Source: Streptomyces rapamycinicus NRRL 5491
Lineage (GTDB): Bacteria; Actinomycetota; Actinomycetes; Streptomycetales; Streptomycetaceae
Assembly: GCF_024298965.1 (NCBI RefSeq)
Contig: NZ_CP085193.1
Coordinates: 10,540,001-10,604,000, forward strand
Length of the DNA stretch: 64,000 nucleotides
Reading direction: 5' to 3'
Part shown: positions 18,603 to 27,045 of the stretch, one piece after another
How positions within the stretch are numbered: the first letter of the stretch is position 1
How the letters are laid out: every line of letters begins with the position of its first letter
Made by a program: the position numbers and the translations under genes
The notes under the pieces: model-generated
What the model saw: the letters and a program-made list of their open reading frames with translations, nothing else
Told to the model about the DNA's origin: nothing
Databases searched by the model: none

Positions 18603-20912
18603 ATGGCGGACATCAAGCTGATCCAGGGCCGGTACCGGCTGCTGGACCGGATCGGGCGCGGGGGAATGGGCGAGGTGTGGCGGGCGCGGGACGAGTCGCT
18701 CGGCCGCCGCGTCGCCGTCAAATGCCTCAAACCGCTGGGGTCGCGGCACGACCCCTCGTTCACCGGTGTGGTGCGCGAGCGCTTCCGGCGGGAGGCGCGG
18801 GTGGCCGCCGCGCTGCAGCACCGGGGCGTCACGGTGGTGCATGACTTCGGCGAGCACGAGGGTGTGCTGTACCTGGTCATGGAGCTGCTGGAGGGCCGCG
18901 ACCTCGGTCGGCTGCTGGGCGACGACGCGCGCCGGCCGCTGCCGGTCCCCGAGGTGCTGGACATCGCCGAGCAGGTGGCCGAGGCCCTCGCCTACACCCA
19001 TGACCAGGGCGTGGTGCACCGCGACCTGAAGCCGGCCAACATCATGCGGCTCACCGACGGCACCGTGAAGCTCTGCGACTTCGGCATCGCCCGCCTCGGC
19101 GACGACGTCGGCTTCACCTCCCGGCTCACCGGCACCGGCATCGCCATGGGCACCCCGCACTACATGTCGCCCGAGCAGATCGCGGGCGGCCCGGTCGACC
19201 ACCGCAGCGATCTGTACTCGCTGGGCTGTGTGCTCTACGAACTGGCCACGGGGGCGCCGCCGTTCGCCCTCGACGACGCCTGGGCGATCCTCGTCGGCCA
19301 CCGCCACACCCCGCCCGCACCGCCCCGCCGCCACCGGCCCGAGCTCCCCGAGCCGTTCGAGCGCGCCGTCCTCGATCTGCTGGCCAAGACCCCGGAGGAC
19401 CGTCCGCGTGACGCCGCCGAGTTCGCCGGGCGGATCGCCCCGGGGCGTGCGTCCCGGCGGCCGTCGCCGTTCCCCGAGCCGCGCGGCGCGCTCCCGGCCG
19501 CGGGACCGTTGGTTCCCAGCCTTCTGACCGCCGGGCCGCCGGCTCCGCGCCTCCCGGCCTGGGCCCGTCGTATGACCACCGGGTCCAAGGCGCACACCGG
19601 CGGGGTGGGACTGCTGTCGGCGACCCCGCCCGACGCGTCGGCCGCGCTCACCGGCGCCTGGACCGGGGGCCGGGCGGGGGGCCGGAGCGGGGGCCGCGGC
19701 ACCGCTGACCCCGCCCCGCCGGGGATGCGGGCCCGGTTCGCGGAGCGGCACCGCGCCGGGCTGGACCTTGGGCGGGCGGGCCGCTGGGCGGAGGCCGTGG
19801 AAACCCACCGCGCGGTGGCCGCCGAGCGCGAGCTCGCACTGGGCGCCGACCACCCCGACACCCTCGCCAGCCGCTACGAGATCGCCTTCGCCCTCGGGAT
19901 CCTGGGCCGCCCCGGCGACGCGCTGCGCGAGTACGAGCAGGTCGCGGCGGGCCGCTGGCGCGTCCTGGGCCCCGACCATCCGGACACCCTCGCCGCCCGT
20001 CAGGAGACCGCGTTCACCCTGGGCCGCCTCGGCCGCTTCACCGAGGCCCAGGACGTCTACACCGCCGTGCTCGCCGCCCGCGAGCGGACCATCGGCGCCG
20101 ACCACCCCGACACCCTGCGCTGCCGCCACAACCTCGCCTTCAACCTGGGCTGTCTGGGGCGCCGGGCGGAGGCGTACCGGATGGCGGAGCGGGTGGCCGC
20201 GGCCCGCGCCCGGGTGCTGGGCCCCGACCACCCCGACACCCTGGTCACCCGCTACGAGGTGGCCTGCGCCCTCGGCCGCCTCGACCGCTGGGGCGAGGCC
20301 CTGGGCATCTTCCGCGAGGTGGCCGCCGCCCGCGCCCGCACCCTCGGCCCCCACCACCCCGAGACCCTCGCGGCCCGCTATGAGATCGGCGCCGGTCTGG
20401 GGCGGTTGGGCCGGGGCGAGGAGGCCCTCGCGGTCTACCGCGCCCTGGTCGAGGACCGCACCCGCGCCCAGGGCCCGGCCGATCCGGAGACCCTGCGCGC
20501 CCGGCACGGCCTCGGTGTCGGCCTGGGGCGGTTGGGCCGCTGGGAGGAGGCGCTCGCCGAGGCGCGGGAGGTCTGCGCCCTGCGCGAGCGCGCCCTGGGC
20601 CCGGACCACCCCGACACCCTGGTCAGCCGTCGCGAGGTCGCCGTCGCCCTGGGCTGGCTCGGCCGCTGGTCCGACGCGCTGACCGGCTACCGCCGGGTGA
20701 CCAGCGCCCGCGTGCGCGTCCTCGGCCCCGACCATCCCGACACCCTGGTCAGCCGCGGCGACGAAGCGCACTGCCTGGAGCGGCTGGGCCGCCGCGAAGA
20801 GACGGCCGAGGCGGCTGAGGCGGCCGGGACGGCTGAGGCGGCCGGGACGGCTGAGGCGGCCGGGACGGCTGAGGCGGCCGGGACGGCGGGGCGGCGTCCT
20901 CGGCCGAGGTGA
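18603..20912 (+). CDS. Serine/threonine protein kinase with eight TPR-like repeats
   Basis: A 769-residue cytosolic kinase without a membrane segment or PASTA domains. The N-terminal catalytic domain (about residues 10-280) has the glycine loop RIGRGGMGEVW, the lysine VAVKCLK, the loop VVHRDLKPANIM, DFG, and GTPHYMSPEQ. After a Pro/Gly-rich linker come eight tandem 42-residue repeats of the kinesin-light-chain/TPR type, each starting LGxDHPDTL and containing ALGxLGRxxEAL. The C-terminus ends in a low-complexity AEAAGT run encoded by an 18-bp minisatellite. TPR-bearing kinases of this layout usually scaffold partners. The target is unknown. Confidence 0.9.
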   Translation: MADIKLIQGRYRLLDRIGRGGMGEVWRARDESLGRRVAVKCLKPLGSRHDPSFTGVVRERFRREARVAAALQHRGVTVVHDFGEHEGVLYLVMELLEGRDLGRLLGDDARRPLPVPEVLDIAEQVAEALAYTHDQGVVHRDLKPANIMRLTDGTVKLCDFGIARLGDDVGFTSRLTGTGIAMGTPHYMSPEQIAGGPVDHRSDLYSLGCVLYELATGAPPFALDDAWAILVGHRHTPPAPPRRHRPELPEPFERAVLDLLAKTPEDRPRDAAEFAGRIAPGRASRRPSPFPEPRGALPAAGPLVPSLLTAGPPAPRLPAWARRMTTGSKAHTGGVGLLSATPPDASAALTGAWTGGRAGGRSGGRGTADPAPPGMRARFAERHRAGLDLGRAGRWAEAVETHRAVAAERELALGADHPDTLASRYEIAFALGILGRPGDALREYEQVAAGRWRVLGPDHPDTLAARQETAFTLGRLGRFTEAQDVYTAVLAARERTIGADHPDTLRCRHNLAFNLGCLGRRAEAYRMAERVAAARARVLGPDHPDTLVTRYEVACALGRLDRWGEALGIFREVAAARARTLGPHHPETLAARYEIGAGLGRLGRGEEALAVYRALVEDRTRAQGPADPETLRARHGLGVGLGRLGRWEEALAEAREVCALRERALGPDHPDTLVSRREVAVALGWLGRWSDALTGYRRVTSARVRVLGPDHPDTLVSRGDEAHCLERLGRREETAEAAEAAGTAEAAGTAEAAGTAEAAGTAGRRPRPR
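20821..20886 (+). repeat. 18-bp coding minisatellite at the kinase C-terminus
   Basis: The unit CGGCCGGGACGGCTGAGG is repeated 3.7 times without a mismatch and encodes AEAAGT repeats. Because 18 is a multiple of three, copy-number changes would keep the frame. Related but looser GGCCGAGGTGACC-type repeats continue downstream to about 20990. Confidence 0.85.
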
Positions 20913-21036
20913 CCTCCGGCGGCAGAGGTGACCTCCCGTGGCCGAGGCGATCCCCTGCGGCCGAGGTGACCCCTGGCAGCCGGGGCGACCCCCTGGCGGC
21001 CTGGCCCCGGCGATCACCGCGTGCTAACCAGAGGGC

Positions 21037-22593
21037 ATGTCTCACAGCGATGCGTACGACGTCGTCATCGTCGGCGGTGGTCACAACGGTCTGGTCGCCG
21101 CCGCGTACCTCGCCCGCGCCGGGCGGAGCGTGCTGGTGCTCGAGCGCCTCGGCCACACCGGTGGCGCCGCCGTGTCCACGCGGCCCTATCCCGGGGTGGA
21201 CGCACGGCTCTCCCGTTACTCCTACCTGGTCAGCCTGTTGCCGCGGCGGATCGTCGACGACCTCGGACTGCGCTTCGCGGTGCGCAAGCGCGCGGTGTCC
21301 TCGTACACGCCCGACGTCCGGGGCGGGCGTCCCACCGGGCTGCTGGTGGACACCGCCGCCACGGGCAGGACGCGCGCCGCGTTCGAGCGGCTGACCGGGT
21401 CGGACCGGGAGTACGCGTCCTGGGAGCGGTTCTACGGCATGACCCAGCGCGTCGCCGAGCGGGTCTTCCCCACGCTGACCGAGCCGCTGCCCACCCGGGA
21501 GGAGCTGCGGGCGCGGATCGGGGACGACGCGGTGTGGCGGGCGCTGTTCGAGCGGCCGCTGGGGGAGGCGATCGAGGCCGCGTTCGACGACGACCTCGTC
21601 CGGGGTGTGGTCCTCACCGACGCGCTCATCGGCACCTTCGCCCATGCCCACGACCCGTCGCTGCGTCAGAACCGCTGCTTCCTGTACCACGTGATCGGCG
21701 GCGGCACCGGCGACTGGGACGTTCCCGTCGGCGGCATGGGCGCGCTCACCGACGCGCTCGCCGACGCCGCCCGCGCGGCGGGCGCGCGGATCGCGACCGG
21801 GCGTGAGGTCATGTCGATCGCCACCGACGGCACCTCGGCGGAGGTGCGGTACGCGGGTGAGGCGGGGGAGGGCACCGCGGCCGCCCGGTATGTGCTCGTC
21901 GGGGCGGCGCCCCGCGAGCTGGCCCGGCTGCTGGGCGAGGAGCCGCCCGCCCCGCCCGCCGAAGGGGCCCAGCTCAAGGTGAACATGCTGCTGCGCAGGC
22001 TGCCCGCGCTGCGCGACCGCGAGGTGGACCCGCGCGAGGCGTTCTCCGGGACGTTCCACATCGCCGAGGGGTACGGCGCGCTGGAGGAGGCGTACCGCCA
22101 GGCGGCCGCGGGGGAGCTGCCCCACCGGCCGCCGTCGGAGATCTACTGCCACTCGCTGACCGACCCGTCGATCCTCGGCCCGGAGCTCGCCCGCGAGGGC
22201 TATCAGACCCTGACCCTGTTCGGACTGCACACCCCCGCCCGGCTGTTCACCGAGGACAACGACGCGGCTCGCGCCGCGCTGCTGCGCGCCACCCTGGCGG
22301 AGCTGGACGCCCATCTGGCCGAGCCGATCACCGACTGTCTGGCCCTGGACGCCGACGGCCGGCCGTGCATCGAGGCCAAGACCCCGCTGGACCTGGACGC
22401 CGACCTGCGGCTGCCCGGCGGCAACATCTTCCACCGGGACCTGGCCTTCCCGTACGCCCAGGAGGGCACCGGCCGCTGGGGCGTGGAGACGCGCCACGCC
22501 AATGTGCTGCTGTGCGGCGCGGGCGCGGTGCGCGGCGGCGGGGTGAGCGGGATCCCCGGGCACAACGCGGCCATGGCGGTGCTGGAGAAGTGA
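21037..22593 (+). CDS. FAD-dependent phytoene-desaturase-like oxidoreductase
   Basis: A 518-residue flavoprotein of the CrtI/PYROXD2-like group. The N-terminal dinucleotide fold is DVVIVGGGHNGLVAAAYLARAG, followed by VLVLERLGHTGGAA. The C-terminal FAD-binding segment is NVLLCGAGAVRGGGVSGIPGHNAAMAV. It has the insert pattern IGGGTGDWDVPVGGMGALTDAL, seen in actinobacterial phytoene-desaturase-family proteins outside carotenoid clusters. No carotenoid genes are near, so carotenoid desaturation is not supported. Confidence 0.88.
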   Translation: MSHSDAYDVVIVGGGHNGLVAAAYLARAGRSVLVLERLGHTGGAAVSTRPYPGVDARLSRYSYLVSLLPRRIVDDLGLRFAVRKRAVSSYTPDVRGGRPTGLLVDTAATGRTRAAFERLTGSDREYASWERFYGMTQRVAERVFPTLTEPLPTREELRARIGDDAVWRALFERPLGEAIEAAFDDDLVRGVVLTDALIGTFAHAHDPSLRQNRCFLYHVIGGGTGDWDVPVGGMGALTDALADAARAAGARIATGREVMSIATDGTSAEVRYAGEAGEGTAAARYVLVGAAPRELARLLGEEPPAPPAEGAQLKVNMLLRRLPALRDREVDPREAFSGTFHIAEGYGALEEAYRQAAAGELPHRPPSEIYCHSLTDPSILGPELAREGYQTLTLFGLHTPARLFTEDNDAARAALLRATLAELDAHLAEPITDCLALDADGRPCIEAKTPLDLDADLRLPGGNIFHRDLAFPYAQEGTGRWGVETRHANVLLCGAGAVRGGGVSGIPGHNAAMAVLEK

Positions 22594-22641
22594 CCTCCGG
22601 GAGCCCTCCGGACGGCCCCGGGACGGTTTTCTTGCGCCGAA

Positions 22642-22658
22642 TCTGACGTAGCGTCAGA
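22642..22658. promoter_or_regulatory. Palindromic operator TCTGAC-n5-GTCAGA upstream of the Rv1533-like gene
   Basis: TCTGACGTAGCGTCAGA is a perfect 6-bp inverted repeat with a 5-base spacer, 43 bases before the start. A close copy, TCTGACTGAGCATCAGA, lies at 28746-28762 between the fadD19-like and echA19-like genes, so one regulator probably controls both loci. Confidence 0.6.
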
Positions 22659-22701
22659 AAAACTCTTCCTTCGTCCGGCGCGCTGCGGCATCCTGCCGAC
22701 C

Positions 22702-23805
22702 ATGCAGACGGAGCTGAGCGCAAGGCTGGGTGTCGAGCACGCCGTCTTCGGCTTCACGCCGTTCCCCGCCGTGGCCGCGGCGATCAGCCGGGCCGGCGGC
22801 TTCGGTGTGCTCGGCGCGGTCCGCTACGGCGCGGGCGAGGAGCTGGCCCGCGACCTCGACTGGATGGAGGCGCACACCGACGGCAGACCGTACGGCCTGG
22901 ACGTCGTGATGCCCGCGAAGAAGGTGGAGGGGGTCACCGAGGCCGATATCGAGGCGATGATCCCCGAGGGCCACCGCACCTTCGTCCGGGAGACCCTCGC
23001 CAAGCACGGCGTACCCGAACTGGCCGAGGGCGAGGCGTCCGGCTGGCGGATCACCGGCTGGCTCGAGCAGGTGGCCCGCAGCCAGCTCGACGTGGCCTTC
23101 GACTACCCCGTGAAACTCCTGGCCAACGCCCTGGGCTCACCCCCGGCCGACGTCGTCGCCCGAGCCCATGACCACGGCATCCTCGTGGCCGCCCTCGCGG
23201 GCAGCGCCCGCCACGCCCTCCACCACAAGGAGGCCGGGCTGGATGTCATCGTCGCCCAGGGCTACGAGGCGGGCGGCCACACCGGCGAGATCGCCTCCAT
23301 GGTGCTCACCCCCGAGGTGGTGCGGGCGGTGGACCCGCTGCCCGTACTCGCCGCGGGCGGCATCGGCAGTGGCGAGCAGATCGCCGCCGGGCTGGCGCTG
23401 GGCGCCCAGGGCGTGTGGATCGGCTCCCTCTGGCTCACCACCGAGGAGGCCGAACTCCATTCGGCGGCCCTCATCCGCAAGCTGCTGGCGGCCGGATCCG
23501 GGGACACCGTGCGCTCCCGCGCCCTGACCGGCAAACCCGCCCGCCAGCTGCGCACCGAATGGACCGACGCCTGGGAGGACCCGGACGGCCCGGGCCCGCT
23601 GCCCATGCCGCTGCAGGGGCTGCTGGTGGCCGAGGCCGTCTCGCGCATCCAGAAGTACGAGGTGGAACCGCTGCTCGGCACGCCGGTCGGCCAGATCGTC
23701 GGCCGGATGGACTCCGTCCGCCCGGTGCAAGCGGTCTTCGACGAGCTGACCCGCGGCTTCGAGCGCGCCATCGACCGCGTCAACCGCATCGCCGGACGCG
23801 CCTGA
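22702..23805 (+). CDS. Nitronate-monooxygenase-like FMN protein (Rv1533 type)
   Basis: A 367-residue TIM-barrel flavoprotein. The flavin and catalytic segment GYEAGGHTGE near residue 195 carries the active-site His. LPVLAAGGIGSGEQIAAGLALGAQGVWIGS is the phosphate-binding half. The overall pattern, from AVAAAISRAGGFGVLGAVRY through DTVRSRALTGKPARQLRTEWTD, resembles mycobacterial Rv1533 more than classical nitronate monooxygenases. Beside an acyl-CoA synthetase and under a shared palindrome, it is more likely a dehydrogenase or reductase acting on a CoA ester; that is inference. Confidence 0.85.
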   Translation: MQTELSARLGVEHAVFGFTPFPAVAAAISRAGGFGVLGAVRYGAGEELARDLDWMEAHTDGRPYGLDVVMPAKKVEGVTEADIEAMIPEGHRTFVRETLAKHGVPELAEGEASGWRITGWLEQVARSQLDVAFDYPVKLLANALGSPPADVVARAHDHGILVAALAGSARHALHHKEAGLDVIVAQGYEAGGHTGEIASMVLTPEVVRAVDPLPVLAAGGIGSGEQIAAGLALGAQGVWIGSLWLTTEEAELHSAALIRKLLAAGSGDTVRSRALTGKPARQLRTEWTDAWEDPDGPGPLPMPLQGLLVAEAVSRIQKYEVEPLLGTPVGQIVGRMDSVRPVQAVFDELTRGFERAIDRVNRIAGRA

Positions 23806-23898
23806 CCGCGCCCGCCCCGCACACCACCGCCCACCCCGTCCATCCACCCCCGTTCGATATTCCCCTGACCCCGCCGTCAGAAGGAGGACCGGACCGCC

Positions 23899-25470
23899 AT
23901 GTCCCCTACACCCAACGGCTTCTGGGCCCAGGCCGCGCTCGAGCCCGACCGCACCGTGCTCATCGCCCCGGACGGCGAGGAGTGGACCGCCGGGCGGCTG
24001 CACAGCGCGTGCAACCGGCTCGTCGCCGGGCTGCGCGCCGCCGGGCTGCGCCGCGGCGACGCCCTGGCGGTCGTCCTGCCCAACGGGGTGGAGTTCTTCG
24101 TCGCGGCGCTCGCCGCCACCCAGGCCGGGCTCTATCTGGTGCCGGTCAACCACCATCTGGTCGGCCCCGAGATCGCCTGGATCGTCTCCGACTCCGGCGC
24201 CAAGGTGCTGATCGCCCATGAGCGCTACGGCGGGCAGGCGGCCGCGGCCGCCGACGAGGCCGGGCTGCCCGCGACCCACCGCTATGCCGTCGGCGCCATC
24301 GACGGCTTCCGCCCGTACGCCGAACTCCTCGAGGGGCAGCCGGAGGAGCCGCCCGCCGACCGCGAGCTGGGCTGGGTGATGAACTACACCTCCGGCACCA
24401 CGGGCCGGCCGCGCGGAATCCGCCGTGCGCTGACCGGAAAGCTCCCCGAGGAGAGCCACCTCGGCGGCTTCCTGCGGTTCTTCGGCATCACCCCGCGCGC
24501 CGAGGAGCCCGACCACGTCCATCTGGTGTGCTCACCGCTCTACCACACCGCCGTCCTGCAGTTCGCGAGCTCCTCGCTGCACATCGGCCATCCCCTGGTG
24601 CTCATGGACAAGTGGACGCCCCAGGAGATGCTGCGCCTGATCGACACCTACCGCTGTACGCACACCCATATGGTGCCGACCCAGTTCCACCGGCTGCTCG
24701 CCCTCCCCGACGAGGTCAAGCGGTCCTACGACGTCTCGTCGATGCGCCACGCCATCCACGGCGCCGCGCCCTGCCCCGACCACGTCAAGCGCGGGATGAT
24801 CGACTGGTGGGGCGGCTGTGTCGAGGAGTACTACGCGGCCAGCGAGGGCGGCGGCGCCTTCGCCACCGCCGAGGACTGGCTGAAGAAACCGGGGACCGTC
24901 GGCCGCCCCTGGCCCATCAGCGAGATCGCCATTTTCGACGACGAGGGCACCCGGCTCCCGGCCGGTGAACTCGGCACCGTCTACATGAAGATGAGCACCG
25001 GGGGCTTCGCCTACCACAAGGACAAGTCCAAGACCGAGAAGAACCGCATCGGCGACTTCTTCACCGTCGGCGACCTCGGCCTCCTGGACGAGGACGGCTA
25101 TCTCTACCTCCGCGACCGCAAGATCGACCTGATCATCTCCGGCGGGGTCAACATCTACCCCGCCGAGATCGAGGCCGCGCTGCTCACCCATCCGGCCGTG
25201 GCCGACGCCGCCGCCTTCGGAATTCCCCACGAGGACTGGGGCGAGCAGGTCATCGCGGTGGTGGAGCCCGCCGAGGGGCATGCGCCGGGACCCGGTCTTG
25301 CCGAGGAGATCCTCGCCCACTGCACCACCCGGCTCGCGGGCTACAAATGCCCCAAGTCGGTGGAGTTCATCGCCGAGATGCCGCGCGACCCCAACGGCAA
25401 GCTCTACAAGCGGCGGCTGCGCGAGCCGTACTGGGAGGGGGCGGCCGACGCGGGCCAGACCCCACACTGA
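23899..25470 (+). CDS. Acyl-CoA synthetase (FadD4-like)
   Basis: A 523-residue adenylate-forming enzyme that activates a carboxylic acid to its CoA thioester through an acyl-AMP. The ATP loop is MNYTSGTTGRPRGI near residue 160, the A5 region YYAASEGGG near 312, the hinge YLRDRKIDLIISGGVNIYPAEIE near 400, and the catalytic Lys is in DPNGKLYKRRLR near the C-terminus. The ATG is preceded by AGGAGG. The gene follows the Rv1533-like gene by 93 bases and is probably in the same transcript. The acid substrate is unknown. Confidence 0.9.
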   Translation: MSPTPNGFWAQAALEPDRTVLIAPDGEEWTAGRLHSACNRLVAGLRAAGLRRGDALAVVLPNGVEFFVAALAATQAGLYLVPVNHHLVGPEIAWIVSDSGAKVLIAHERYGGQAAAAADEAGLPATHRYAVGAIDGFRPYAELLEGQPEEPPADRELGWVMNYTSGTTGRPRGIRRALTGKLPEESHLGGFLRFFGITPRAEEPDHVHLVCSPLYHTAVLQFASSSLHIGHPLVLMDKWTPQEMLRLIDTYRCTHTHMVPTQFHRLLALPDEVKRSYDVSSMRHAIHGAAPCPDHVKRGMIDWWGGCVEEYYAASEGGGAFATAEDWLKKPGTVGRPWPISEIAIFDDEGTRLPAGELGTVYMKMSTGGFAYHKDKSKTEKNRIGDFFTVGDLGLLDEDGYLYLRDRKIDLIISGGVNIYPAEIEAALLTHPAVADAAAFGIPHEDWGEQVIAVVEPAEGHAPGPGLAEEILAHCTTRLAGYKCPKSVEFIAEMPRDPNGKLYKRRLREPYWEGAADAGQTPH

Positions 25471-25500
25471 GCGTGGGATGACCCCACACTGAGCGTGGGG
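25460..25500 (+). repeat. Direct repeat of a small hairpin at the FadD stop
   Basis: CCCCACACTGAGCGTGGG occurs twice (25460-25477 and 25482-25499). The first copy contains the stop codon of the synthetase. Each copy can fold with CCCAC pairing GTGGG, and the second gains a base pair. This looks like a duplicated terminator hairpin. Confidence 0.65.
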
Positions 25501-25676
25501 TCGGCCGCGACGGCCCGCCCGATCCGGCCATTTCGCTCAAGGGGCCGGTTCCGCTTCCCGCGGGACCGGCCCCGTGGCGTGCTCGCGGTGCGGCGCCCTA
25601 TCGTTCCAGGACCCGCCCCCCGGCCGCCCGGACGACGGCGCGGGCCGCCCGTACCGCCGAGAGAGGAACCTCGCCC

Positions 25677-26318
25677 ATGCGACCGCATCCGTCCCCGCGC
25701 CATGCGCTGATCGCCGTGCTGGCCGCCGCCGTGCTGGCCACCGGGGCCACCGCCGCCGTCGCCGCACCGGCCGCACCGGCCGCACCGGCCGGACCGGCCG
25801 GACCGGCCGGACCGGCCCACGCCCGGCACGGCACCCTGCGGCCGCTGGTCGACCTGGCCGCGCAGCGGGTGCTGGTGGCCGACGAGGTCGCCGCCGCGAA
25901 GTGGGGCACGGACAGCCCGATCGACGACCCGGCTCGGGAGCGGGAGGTGTTGGAGGCGGTGGCGCGGCAGGCCGAGGAGCTGGGCGCCGACCCGGTGGCC
26001 ACGTCGAGGATCTTCCGCGACCAGATCGAGGCCAGCAAGGTGGTCCAGCGCGGCCTCTACAGCCGCTGGGACGCCGACCCCTCACAGGCGCCCACCGAAC
26101 GCCCCGACCTCGGCCGGGTCCGGCTGGAGATCAACCGGATCAACGGCGAACTCGTGGGCGCCATCGCGGACTCGGCGGCCGTGCGCGAGTCCCCCTCCTG
26201 CGTGGGACACCTCACGGCGGGGGCCGCCGCCGTGGTCCACGGGCGGCGTCTGGACCCGCTGCACACCGTGGCGCTGGGCCGCTCGCTGCCCTCGGTGTGC
26301 GAGCGCGGAGCGCCGTAA
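25677..26318 (+). CDS. Secreted chorismate mutase (AroQ gamma class)
   Basis: A 213-residue protein with a classical signal peptide (MRPHPSPRHALIAVLAAAVLAT, then Ala-rich) that predicts export. The mature part, LRPLVDLAAQRVLVADEVAAAKW followed by DPAREREVLEAVARQA and RIFRDQIEASKVVQRGLY, matches the exported *MtCM-type chorismate mutases, which turn chorismate into prephenate outside the cytoplasm. Two cysteines (in SPSCVGH and PSVCERG) could form the disulphide known in this class. A 9-bp APA/GPA repeat follows the signal peptide. The biological reason for an exported form is not known. Confidence 0.88.
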   Translation: MRPHPSPRHALIAVLAAAVLATGATAAVAAPAAPAAPAGPAGPAGPAHARHGTLRPLVDLAAQRVLVADEVAAAKWGTDSPIDDPAREREVLEAVARQAEELGADPVATSRIFRDQIEASKVVQRGLYSRWDADPSQAPTERPDLGRVRLEINRINGELVGAIADSAAVRESPSCVGHLTAGAAAVVHGRRLDPLHTVALGRSLPSVCERGAP

Positions 26319-26326
26319 GGCGGTGG

Positions 26327-26887
26327 TCAGGGCGCGGGACGGTCGTTGAGGACGCGCTGGAAGAGCAGATGGTCCCGCCAGGCACCGGCGATGTGCAGAT
26401 AGTCCGGCGCCATGCCGATCCGGGTGAATCCGCAGCCCAGCAGGGTGCGTTGGGAGGGGACGTTCTCCACCAGGGTGCTGGCCTCGATCCGGTGCAGTCC
26501 GAGCCGCTCGTCGGCCGTCCGGCAGACGGACCGGACGGCCAGGGTGGCCAGCCCGCGGCCGACGTGTCCGGCGTCGATCCAGTAGCCGAGATGGGCGTTG
26601 CGCCAGGGGCCGAGGACGATGTGCGACAGCGTGACCGCGCCCAGGATCCGCTCGCCGCCGGCCAGCACCCAGGGCACCAGCCGGCCGGACTCCCACTGCT
26701 CCAGCTGGTCCCGCAGCCGGGCGGCCTGGCCGTCGGCGGTGAAGAAACCCTCGCCCCGCCGCGGGCTGGAGGGGCGCAGATGCTCGAGGTTGCGCGTGAA
26801 CGCGTCCGCGAGCGCCTCGGCGTCGTCCTCGACGACGATCCGCATCGTGATCCCGTCGGCGAGGGTCACAGGAGGGGGAACGATCAC
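26327..26887 (-). CDS. GNAT N-acetyltransferase (RimJ/RimL type)
   Basis: A 186-residue acetyltransferase. The acetyl-CoA-binding segment is WIDAGHVGRGLATLAVRSVCRTADERLGLHRIEASTLVENVPSQRTLLGCGFTRIG, the usual RimJ/RimL pattern. These enzymes acetylate N-terminal or small-molecule amines. The gene is convergent with the chorismate mutase, 8 bases apart. The substrate is unknown. Confidence 0.88.
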   Translation of the reverse strand: MIVPPPVTLADGITMRIVVEDDAEALADAFTRNLEHLRPSSPRRGEGFFTADGQAARLRDQLEQWESGRLVPWVLAGGERILGAVTLSHIVLGPWRNAHLGYWIDAGHVGRGLATLAVRSVCRTADERLGLHRIEASTLVENVPSQRTLLGCGFTRIGMAPDYLHIAGAWRDHLLFQRVLNDRPAP

Positions 26888-26909
26888 CCGGTCAGCCTAG
26901 TCGGTCTCA

Positions 26910-27045
26910 CTGAAGTCCGGCGGTTCGGTCGCGCCCCGAAGGGGCGCGGGGCTGGGTCGATGTGCGGCTCCGCCGCGTGGGCGCGACCAGCCACGATGCA
27001 GCCGCAGACGATCGACGGCAGGTCAGGGGGCTTCCCGCGGAGCGC
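26910..27045 (+). repeat. Dispersed intergenic repeat, copy 2
   Basis: Same element as at 17486-17583 and 58017-58180. It contains CTGAAGTCCGGCGGTTCGG, the hairpin GCGCCCCGAAGGGGCGC, the CGGCTCCGCCGCG block, GCGCGACCAGCCACGA and CAGACGATCGACGGCAGGTC, ending TTCCCGCGGAGCGCT. Its end overlaps the last codons of the acyl-CoA synthetase, so the C-terminal SAPREAP of that protein is encoded by the repeat. Confidence 0.8.

Noticed and set aside
18438..21017. An 859-codon frame antisense to the Ser/Thr kinase with regular GVGVVGAQ-like repeats.
   Set aside because: The repeats merely mirror the kinase's TPR coding repeats on the other strand.
21037..22593. Carotenoid biosynthesis locus suggested by the CrtI-like protein.
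   Set aside because: No phytoene synthase, cyclase or other carotenoid gene is nearby, and the sequence fits the wider PYROXD2-like group.
23864..23881. A CTGAC/GTCAG inverted repeat just before the FadD4-like gene, similar to the TCTGAC palindromes.
   Set aside because: The spacer is six bases, not five, and the outer base does not match, so I do not count it as a third copy of the operator.
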